In this document: positions 56,262 to 64,000 of the stretch, one piece after another
Layout: each line of letters opens with the position of its first letter
How positions within the stretch are numbered: the first letter of the stretch is position 1
From: Kalmusia sp. IMI 367209
Lineage: Eukaryota; Ascomycota; Dothideomycetes; Pleosporales; Didymosphaeriaceae
Assembly (NCBI GenBank): GCA_027946365.1
Contig: JAPEUQ010000008.1
Span: 1,612,001-1,676,000, forward strand
Direction: 5' to 3'
Length of the DNA stretch: 64,000 nucleotides
Made by a program: the position numbers and the translations under genes
The notes under the pieces: model-generated
What the model was told of the DNA's origin: nothing
Seen by the model: only the letters and a program-made list of their open reading frames with translations
Databases searched by the model: none

Positions 56262-57467
56262 TTAGGCCTTTGAGCCGGACGTCTTGGTACCCACGCCGTC
56301 GGTCCTGTTTCCGTTACTTCGCTCGCTCTTCTCCTCGTGCTTGGTGAGCATGGCCCTGATCTCGGACGAGGAAGTCTTGCCGCCGTTTTTCTCAGTGATG
56401 AGGCTCTTGAGCCAAGTGTTTTCGGTCTCTAGCTGCTGAATGCGAGTCTCCAGAACGCTGACGCGCTCAGTCATCTCCTTGGCCGTCTTCTCGAGAGCCT
56501 GCTCGCGCTGCTTCTTCTTGATACGGAATCGCGCGCTCGCCGCAGTGTTGCGTCGTCGCTTGTCCTCCTCGGCGGCGACCCGGGACGTCTCATCTGTTAC
56601 TTGTTGACTAGGGGGTTTCGGCGGTCTCCAACTTGCGCTTCTTACCAGCGGCCTGATCGAAGCCCGGGATGATGGGAGACACAGCAGACGAGACGGGTGA
56701 CGTGTAAGCGGTGCCTACGGGATAGGCGCCTGAGGTAGGCAGCGGGGTTTGGATCGACGGGTCGATGTTGAGGGGTTGAGAGAAGTTGGAGAAGTCGGCA
56801 AACTGGAAGTCGCCTGTAAAGAGGTCAAAGTTAGCCATGGTGTTGTGGACTGAAAGGACGATCGAGTGCAAGGTGCAGTCGCTGGCCGCGGTCTTGTGTG
56901 GCTAGGCCGGGTATTGCGTGATTGGGGAGCACGATGCGATGTTGCAGACCAGCGCTCGAGGCGCTGTGCACCCCGGCACCTTGTTTGGAGCGTGCGCATG
57001 TGAGTGGCTGCGAAGGTGCAGGATGCGTGGGGTAAAGTGGTTGGCGAAGCGCGTTTGGCGGGGTCTGCAGTGCACCCCTGCGGGCGGCGACCACCGATTC
57101 GGCCAGAATACAGCGGCGAACGAGGGCGGGATGAATGGAAATGCAAATGAAGCAGATGCAGACGATGATAGAGAAAGAGGTACATACCATTGAGGTTGAA
57201 GTCCATCTTGGGCTCGTTCGCGCTAGCGGCGGGCAGTGTGCGGTTCTCTCGGCTAGACGCTGGGGCTTCAATATTGAGATCGATGTCTAGCGGCGAGTTG
57301 AGATCGACGTTGTTGCCGGCGTCGAACTGATCAAAGTACTCGGTATCCAGGAAAAGGGAGAAATCGGGATCCAACTTGGGCTCGTGGACGTCCTCAGGCG
57401 CGATGGTGTTGAGGTTGGCAACGTACGCGGAGACGTTTGGCCCGCGACGGCCGTTGTAACCGGACAT
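56262..57467 (-). CDS. bZIP transcription factor, MetR/Cys-3-like sulfur regulator, 259 aa, three exons
   Basis: Exons on the minus strand are 57467-57188, 56813-56646 and 56593-56262. Intron 1 is 374 nt, the longest in the window; intron 2 is 52 nt. The N-terminus MSGYNGRRGPNVSAYVANLN is a block I recall in MetR-type factors. Exon 2 has SQPLNIDPSIQTPLPTSG. Exon 3 gives DETSRVAAEEDKRRRNTAAS, then ARFRIKKKQREQALEKTA, the basic region typical of MetR/Cys-3 and close to Zip1-like sulfur regulators, followed by a leucine zipper (MTERVSVLETRIQQLETEN). The end is Gly/Ser/Lys-rich. The intron 2 call is needed because reading on gives a stop (TAG) after ETAETP. Role in sulfur-assimilation gene control is inferred from family. 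It is divergent to the CHL4 gene across about 950 bp. Confidence 0.88.
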
Positions 57468-58419
57468 GAGTGGTCTCGGCGGGCTGGTTGTCAAGAACCA
57501 CAGATGGCGGGTGCCGCTTCGAGGGGACTCGGAATGTATGTAAAGTGAGGGGATTGGTGGTTCACAGGACGGTTGCGTCCAGATGAGTAATTCCGATGCC
57601 GTGGTCGGTGCCGGTCGATCGGGTGGGCGTCAGATTACAAGCGGTGTGCAGACAGGTTGTGGTGCACGAAACAGCTTACTCGCAGCCTGTGTGCGGGCAG
57701 TGTGTTGAGAGAGGAGTGGTGGAGTGGTGACGTTGAGAGATTGTCGCTGGTAGAGAAGGGTTTGCACGGCGTTCACGCCAGGCCCCGCGAATCGGCCGGC
57801 CCTATTATTGCCGTCTATGACTGATCGGATGCCGCACGCCTTCACCCCACGGAGATGGTTAGTTGCAACGCCGCTGGCCCACCAATTCGACTCGGGAGAG
57901 AGTTACGAGGCGCTTCGCGAGGCTTCGCGAGGGAAGGCGGCGCTGCAGTCATTGTACAGCCTTTGTATTCTCTTTATGCTGCCCCCCGCCGGTTGACCCC
58001 GCTTCCCATCAAAAGAATAGCTGTGCGGCAGTTTGTAATCAGAGCTCGAGTCGAAGGGTGGACGAATAGGCCAAATCCCGAATGCGCCCGAGTTTCGACA
58101 GCGACTAGACAAACGTAGGCAAGCCGGCGGAAGGCATACCGCAGCGGCATCGTGGCAGCCGACGCACGCCTTGTACATGACATCGGTGCTGATGCAGGGC
58201 AAGGCTTGAGGCAGGTTTGTCAGCTGCAGCCCTCTCCGCGTCTTGGCTGCTGTTGCTGGCCTAGCCGGATCGGTAGCATGTGATCTCTTCCGATGATCTT
58301 CATCACGTGACAAAACCCTGCCCCAAGAAGTGGAGCCTCGACGCGTCCGACCGCGCTGCCTATCGATAACAGGCATAAACAATTGATGCACCCCAGCCCA
58401 TCTCTCCACGTAGCCCAGC

Positions 58420-59959
58420 ATGGCGCCGAAGTCGAATGCCACCGTGCCGGACTACAAGAACATCCCACACTCGCACCGCTTGCCCGTTGACCACCGCGAA
58501 GTCCAGCGCACCTTCAGCAAGCTCTCGCGCCAGTCCCTCCTCGCCCTTGCCCATCAATGGCTTGCAAAGAAGAACCGCGACTTTTGTCGACCGTACCTGC
58601 TGGGCGATCGCGGGGTGCATGAGGAAGAGGAGGAAGAGGAGCAGTACACACCTGCGCAGAGCTATGAAGAGCTGCAGGAAGTATACAAGGAGCTTGCGGC
58701 GCGCAAGGGCGGGAAGCGCGAGGTACAAGATCGCATACTCGAGGGGGACTGGAGGACAGGCATATCCATGTATCAATTAGCCACGGCCGAAATACAGTAC
58801 CTCATCGATCATCCTAACAGCCTACGATGGACTGCGAAGCGGCTTGCGCGAATACCAAACGCTAAGAGCGCATCCCTGGATATGGAGGTCACGAACGACT
58901 CGGAGCATTTGCCGCGATTCCAGGCGCAGACCTTCATGGCAAACCTCGCGAGGGAGCTTACACCGCTTATGAAGGCGCATTATCTGCTCATCAAGATCAA
59001 AACGATGCCTATGACCATTCTAAGGGTCTATATACACGATTCACCGTATAGCACAGAGGCATCTCTTGCGGCAGACTCAGGAAACTCGGACAGCGCAAAG
59101 GCCGTGTTCTTCATCTGGCCCAATGGCTCACCGTTCGTCTACTCGTCAATCGCAAACCACCTTGGCCAAGCAATAGGTGATGATGGCCGCCATCTACGCG
59201 ATATTGTACAGCAAGCCATACCAAAGGCCTTTTCGCGTCCCTCAGCAAGGTATCAACTTGCAAGCACAAACTTCACCACCAAGTCATTGGATGCGCTACT
59301 CGCCTATCGAGGGCCAGGGAAGACGAATGCAGCAGCAGGCGGATGGAGTATCTTTCAGGATCACAGCTTCAGTCAAAATGCGCTGGACTTCATCACAAGC
59401 CAGAGAGGCGACGGGCAAAGCAGGAACGGAGTGCATAAAGACACCACAGCCGGCGCGTCGAAGCCAGGGCCAGGACCAGGGCGAGCAAAGCGAACACTTG
59501 ACGATAAAGAAACATCGGAAGCGAAGAGGAGGCATAAAGTTGCGGAAGGTCGGTTTGGCTCGTCAGCACAGCCTAATGACGGCCAGGGCCTCGAGCGCGT
59601 CGAAGTCCGCATCGACGACCCTTTCCCATCGATCCCGAGTACCTCCGAGCAAACTAACGGCGATTCTTCAACTATCAGTGCACAGCCAGCGAATCGTAAC
59701 CGCAGGGGGCGACCTTCTTTGCTTGATCGCTCAATAGATGAGATCGAGGTATTAGAGGGTGGAGCGGTGTGGGTCCCTGATGTACGTGTCGTGTTTCAAG
59801 GCAGTCACGTATTCGCTGGTGTTAGGCAACTTGTCGAACAAGGCGTCATAGACGGAGAGAAGATGCCGGGCTGGATGACTGGCGAGGCGGGGGGTAACGA
59901 TCGGAGCTGTCAAAGAAGGCAGGATACGAACCAAAAGCGGAAACATTCCTGGTGTTTGA
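58420..59959 (+). CDS. CHL4: Kinetochore protein CHL4/CENP-N family, about 512 aa, frame broken at a G6 run
   Basis: The start MAPKSNATVPDYKNIPHSHR and LSRQSLLALAHQWLAKKNRD are typical of fungal Chl4/Mis15 (CENP-N). Further blocks: RILEGDWRTGISMYQLATAE, MTILRVYIHDSPYSTEA, AKAVFFIWPNGSPFVYSS and IDEIEVLEGGAVWVPDVRVV. Near the end the conserved VFAGVRQLVEQGVIDGEKMP and GWMTGEAG should continue VTIGAVKEGRIRTKSGNIPG-V-stop. That tail is present in the genome but one frame off: deleting one G from the G6 run at 59889-59894 restores it and ends the protein at 59959. Without the correction the frame runs on to 60225, which I reject. Chl4 is part of the CCAN/COMA-linked inner kinetochore and helps centromere establishment. 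Convergent with the HhH-motif gene. Confidence 0.85.
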
Positions 59960-60135
59960 GATTGTATAACGAAGCTGGCGTTGGAGCTTTGGTTCTCTAT
60001 ACCCCTGGTATTTTGGCATGGTGCTACGGCGTTTGTTTTTTTGTGTTGGCTTTGTACGACTGTACGATGTTATGTCGGAAAGATACCGTAGTTTCGATCA
60101 ATGCGTTATATCGCGTTATTGTGGCACCCGTGAGC

Positions 60136-61007
60136 CTACATCGCCATTTTTCTTCGACTGCTCCTCCGTTTCCCCTCTGTAGACGCCTTCAATTCACTAC
60201 CTTGCCGTTTTACCCCCTTCTTTGACAGCTCTTTTATTACAACCTTCTCTTTTTCGCCCGCTGTCTCCTCGGCTACCTCCTTCGACCTTTCAGCCCTTCT
60301 TACACCTACTTCTCCATCCGCATCCTCATTGTCAACCCCAACATCAACGCCCTCCCTCCCCATAACCCAAGCGACCTTCTCAACATCCACAGCCTCCGCC
60401 CCCAATCTCACTCTCACCTCCCCAACCCTTTTAACCACCTCCTCATATTCCTTAGCGTTATACTTGATCGGCCTATCCCAGCCTGTCGGCTTGCCTGAAT
60501 CATCCCACATCATCCATCGAAAGACCTCGTCCGAGAAGAAAGGGATGCTGGCAGGGCTGGACACTGCCAGTATGAGGGGAAGCTGTAGCGGGGCCGATGC
60601 CCTTCAAAGTTATCAACTTCTTCAATGACGCGGAAATGTTTTCTGAGGGATTTAAGGCGAATGCTTCACGGGTCGTTGAAGATATGAAAGGAGCAGGGTT
60701 GGAGAGGACGTAGGAAAGGAGTTTAGGCCGAAAGTGTCCGTGTTTTCTGGCGAAGGTTATTGTTTGACTTTCTACGGCTAACGAATGGTGAGAAGGAAGC
60801 GTACAGTTTCCACTCTACTAGTTTCTCAACCTCCTCCTTGGTCAGGTGCGCATCATTGTCCTTTGAGCGCTGTGCTAAGGTTGCTGGGATTTCATCATAA
60901 CGTAGGGCGTCTAGGTCGCGTAGCTTTTCGAGCGCAGCGGAGGGATAGCGTGCGAGAATGTTGAGGAAGCTCTCTTTTGATATCGTTGTGTATTTGAGGG
61001 TGGACAT
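60136..61007 (-). CDS. HhH-motif protein of unknown function, about 270 aa, two exons, frame broken at a C4 run
   Basis: Exons on the minus strand are 61007-60805 and 60746-60136, intron 58 nt. The N-terminus (MSTLKYTTISKESFLNILAR) leads to EEVEKLVEWKLKHGHFRPKL, then SASLKKLITLKGIGPATAS, a helix-hairpin-helix motif as in DNA-binding and repair proteins. Frame breaks there: LILAVSSPASIPFFSDEVF is in the next frame and gives DEVFRWMMWDDSGKPTGWDR, also conserved. Removing one C from a C4 run (G4 at 60576-60579 on the plus strand) restores ATASLILAVSSP. The C-terminus is acidic then basic (KRRSSRRKM). I know this fungal family only as an uncharacterised nuclear-looking protein; a DNA-related role rests on the HhH alone. 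Convergent with CHL4, ends about 180 bp apart. Confidence 0.75.
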
Positions 61008-62326
61008 AGTGGTGCTGCTCGTCAGTGGGGGGTGGTGCAGGATATACGCAGGGTTGACGCGCAGAAGAAGCTACATAGGGTATCTTGAAGAAAGAGACGA
61101 ATCTGCACACATCCTTGATATCTACAACCAATGCTCATTCGTGCACCTCAGACTGGTGAATAAGTTGTGCATATTATGCTGCTGCGCCCAACGAGATGAA
61201 AGCTACTTTGATCGCTTAACATGACGTCACGCGTGCATCTCGTGTCACACAGCACCTGCGCTCTTTCCACAACCGAACAACCAATATGCGAGTTGGTACA
61301 GCACCAAGCGTCAGGGGAACTCTTGAATGCTCTCTTTCGTCATTTGTTACTGAGTCCTTCCTTATGACGCATAGTGGGATTTGCCTTCACATCAAGACAC
61401 ATCATCTTGACGGTTTTTTCACAAGAGTGGCATAGAGACAGCTGGAATGCTACTTGACTTTGAATATGACAATCTTGGTTCATGTTTTTCTGAGTGCATA
61501 GTCAAACCATTGTTTTCCGCGCACAAGGCCACCGGTCCTGTTGACTCGTGAAGAATTCGCAAGTCTGTAGAACAGTCCGTATGTAATGCTAAAGTTATCT
61601 GAGGACTTATTTATTTTCGCTTGTCCTTTCTATTGTAATTTGTTACTGTGGATGGTTCGGCTATGGGTGGGCCGTTGATAAAGGTCTGCATTGAATCGAT
61701 GGTCAGGTTGGTTTCGTTTGGAGCTGCGGGTGCATCAGTCAAGGCTAGTCAATTGTCTTTGACATCTCGTTTTGAACAAGCTCATTCGATCAACTGTAGA
61801 CGTCCTCGGACCTGTTCCTTTTTGAGGTAGCCCTGTGGTGGTCGAATTCTGCTCTCACAGTTGTATTGTTTGGCAGGTCAGTCGATGGCGCGACAATCCC
61901 GCTCGCTACCTTTTCTCTATATGATGCGGTGGGTACTGGATGGAGCTGCACTATAATCTCTTTGACTCTCTTCTTGTTTGCTCAGTCTATTCTCATTTAC
62001 CGAGAAACCGTCTAGTGGATGGAGAATTCCTATCGATTAGAAGGTAGATGAGAAGGAGACTAAGGTGTAGCCGAGCCCTAGACACGGCCAAGTTCCGAGT
62101 GAATATCTGTCAAAGTAGTATGTGAAGATCGATAGATTTAGTCTCACTATGGCTTCGACCTACCGTGCATGCAGAAGATAACAATCCCGGCTGTCAGACT
62201 CAGTAGTGCCGCATAATATCGGCAATCCTTCAATCAACTAGTAAAAACAATTCTTAACAATCATTTGGTATCTTATAAGCCTCAAAAACCAACTCCTGAA
62301 GTACCAACGCCATCCGACATAATTCC
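61008..62326. other. Gene-poor intergenic region
   Basis: No gene or RNA recognised in about 1.3 kb. The right end covers the 3' region of the AT-hook gene. Confidence 0.4.
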
Positions 62327-64000
62327 TCACAGCATCTTCCTCGGCCGTCCACGTCCACGTCCGCGTCCGCGTCCACGCCCTGAGCTAGGACCCCTATCAG
62401 AGACTAACGAAGGTCGCCCGACAGGCCTGCCAAGCGGTTTCTTAGCAGTGGAAACCGGTGCCGTGGCTGGGATCTCGTCCTCACTATCCGACTCTGAGTC
62501 TGATACATTGATAGACTTCGCAGCTTTTCCATTCATGCTCGTAAAGCTCGGTAGCGGGGCCTTGATGGTGGTTGTAACAGAGGAAGTATTTGTTGTTCCA
62601 TGGTCGCCGCGCTTGGAAATAATCTTGATCTTCTTACCTTGCATACTAGGCTTTGAAAAGATAGGGTTTGTTGATTGCACAGGCTCCGGTCGGACTACGG
62701 TGGGTGAGGAGGATGGAAAAGCGTTTCTCTCGTAGGCTTGAAGCTCGTCTTCCGCGGCGAGGGTGTCAATGAAGCCGTTCAGAGACTCAATGTCAGAGCC
62801 GTCAAGATACTCTTCTGCGATACCCATCTTCGCTCGTAAATTCTCTTGAGCTTCTTCTTCAGCACGAGCCTTCTCTTCCTCAGCTTTTCGCTGAGCTTCT
62901 GGGGAAGCTGCAGCCGATGGTGCAAGCAGAAGTGCCTTGGTAGACTGGTCATCCTCTTCGTGTACATCATCTTCGTTCGAGAGTTGTTGAGTCTTCACAT
63001 TAGGCTCTGAAGGGGTGATATTTCTTCGCTTGGCCATTTCGCGATTCCGCGCGCGATTCCGTTCAAGGTTCTTCTCTCGATTCGGATTTATGAGGCCATC
63101 CCTGAAGTCCGCAGGAAGTTCAGTAGGAAGATTCTCCTCACCTTCATTTTTCCGAGCCAGCCAGTTGGATGCCCGTAACGTTGACCGATCAGCACTGGGT
63201 CCTTCATGCCCAGTCATAAGCTTGTCATCCTCATCCTCATCAGAATCGATCGTGACCACTTCGAAACGTCTACGTCGGTGACCGGACCTGCCGGGTTTGC
63301 CGGGCTGTGCGATCTCCGGATTGCGCTTCCTTGTAGAATAATTATCGTCCTCATCAACACGGACACGGAAAGTCTTCGTAGCTTTCTCTCTCTGCGCAGG
63401 GATAACAATGGATTCCCGTGCGACCACAATGTCGGACTGAAGAATGGATCGAAGGTCGCCTGCTGGTTCCTCATTGGGTTCCCGCTCTCGTGTGGGAACT
63501 GAGTGTTTGAGTACTGGTCTGTTCTGGATTGCCTCTAAGATCTCACTGTCTAATGCTAATTTAACGATCTTAGACTTGTCTTTCATCCTAGCGGCCACGA
63601 GAATGAATCGATCCTCACGTTTAGCTTCTTCAAGCAGCTTCCGTTGTACTTCTTTCTGATACTGCTTCCCAGAAGTAGTCTTCGGTTGAAGGCGCTGCGG
63701 CGTCTCGTCTTTTTTTTCCTTCTGTTTCTTGTTCTTCTTGCGTCGACTTGTACCCTCTTCCTCGCTGTCCTCCCCGCGGCTGCGTTTACCAAGACGAGGA
63801 ATATCCGCGTTCATGGTAGGGTCGGGGTAATATGAATCCTCATCTCCCGGGAAGGTGTTGTATATTGTTAAGGGCAACACATTTCCGTCCACCTCGTGTG
63901 TCTGACCATCGAACCCACCGTCTTCATTCACTAGAGAGTAGGCGATACCACTGCGACTTGGGTTATGGTCTAGATCTATATAACGATCATCAAGTTCTGG
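62327..64000 (-). CDS. AT-hook nuclear-like protein, C-terminal 557 residues (runs off right edge)
   Basis: The frame is open to the right edge (visible start PELDDRYIDLDHNPSRSGIA), so the N-terminus is missing. There is no Met at the top of the visible frame; the coding region continues outside. Features seen: an acidic/basic stretch (KRSRGEDSEEEGTSRRKKNK), a probable coiled coil (AQRKAEEEKARAEEEAQENL), Ser/Asp-rich IDSDEDEDD and SDSESDSEDE stretches, and an AT-hook-like tail: KPLGRPVGRPS then SGRGRGRGRGRGRPRKML. The GR repeat and GRP motifs bind AT-rich minor grooves in HMGA-type proteins. No enzymatic domain visible. Composition suits a chromatin or transcription protein; exact family not recognised. 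Confidence 0.75.
   Translation of the reverse strand, partial: PELDDRYIDLDHNPSRSGIAYSLVNEDGGFDGQTHEVDGNVLPLTIYNTFPGDEDSYYPDPTMNADIPRLGKRSRGEDSEEEGTSRRKKNKKQKEKKDETPQRLQPKTTSGKQYQKEVQRKLLEEAKREDRFILVAARMKDKSKIVKLALDSEILEAIQNRPVLKHSVPTREREPNEEPAGDLRSILQSDIVVARESIVIPAQREKATKTFRVRVDEDDNYSTRKRNPEIAQPGKPGRSGHRRRRFEVVTIDSDEDEDDKLMTGHEGPSADRSTLRASNWLARKNEGEENLPTELPADFRDGLINPNREKNLERNRARNREMAKRRNITPSEPNVKTQQLSNEDDVHEEDDQSTKALLLAPSAAASPEAQRKAEEEKARAEEEAQENLRAKMGIAEEYLDGSDIESLNGFIDTLAAEDELQAYERNAFPSSSPTVVRPEPVQSTNPIFSKPSMQGKKIKIISKRGDHGTTNTSSVTTTIKAPLPSFTSMNGKAAKSINVSDSESDSEDEIPATAPVSTAKKPLGRPVGRPSLVSDRGPSSGRGRGRGRGRGRPRKML

Noticed and set aside
57468..57494. Upstream extension of the bZIP gene (starting at a TTG codon)
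   Set aside because: Non-ATG start; the ATG at 57467 begins the conserved MSGYNGRRGPN block.
59960..60225. Continuation of the CHL4 frame to 60225
   Set aside because: The extra sequence is unlike protein and replaces the conserved C-terminus that is present one frame away; explained by the G6 run.

Overview
The window looks like a gene-dense stretch of a filamentous ascomycete (Pezizomycotina; probably a dothideomycete, but that rank is inference). Genes carry short GT-AG introns of about 45-60 nt with CTAAC/CTGAC-like branch sites. The recognised families are fungal: MIC12, Nem1, SWC4, CHL4, MetR/Cys-3-type bZIP, DUF3405, a DUF7708 STAND protein. I rebuilt exon structures by hand from splice sites, phase and family knowledge; no alignment was run.

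Layout. 0-5.5 kb: an edge-truncated unknown gene, a two-exon MIC12 gene, a decayed amino-acid permease relic, and a Dot5/PrxQ-type peroxiredoxin. 6.5-16.6 kb: a Ser/Thr/Pro-rich membrane sensor-like protein, a steroid 5-alpha-reductase-family enzyme, an orphan 202-aa ORF in a gene-poor stretch, and a metallophosphoesterase. 17.9-29.1 kb: eIF2B-beta and Nem1 phosphatase (divergent), a six-exon STAND/NACHT-like NTPase and SWC4. 29.8-30.2 kb: a U2 snRNA gene broken by three spliceosomal introns. 31-40 kb: a p24 cargo-receptor protein, a short-chain dehydrogenase, a SWIM-RING protein and a large repetitive secreted protein. 44-54.9 kb: two adjacent Rieske-oxygenase-like genes that are complementary halves (one keeps the Rieske cluster ligands, the other keeps the mononuclear iron ligands), a GNAT acetyltransferase, a multi-pass membrane protein, a DUF3405 protein and a tail-anchored unknown. 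56-64 kb: a sulfur-regulator-type bZIP factor, CHL4/CENP-N, an HhH-motif protein, and an edge-truncated AT-hook protein.

Most of this is ordinary housekeeping sequence and I see no functional cluster linking the whole window. Two things stand out. First, the U2 snRNA gene: all three introns have the identical branch motif TTTGCTAAC, and splicing them restores the hallmark U2 elements, so the RNA that recognises branch sites would itself need splicing. Second, the split Rieske pair, which could act as one two-polypeptide oxygenase. Three conserved genes (SWIM-RING, CHL4, HhH protein) each show one surplus base in a homopolymer, which points to assembly errors or real frameshifts and matters for anyone reading the predicted proteins.
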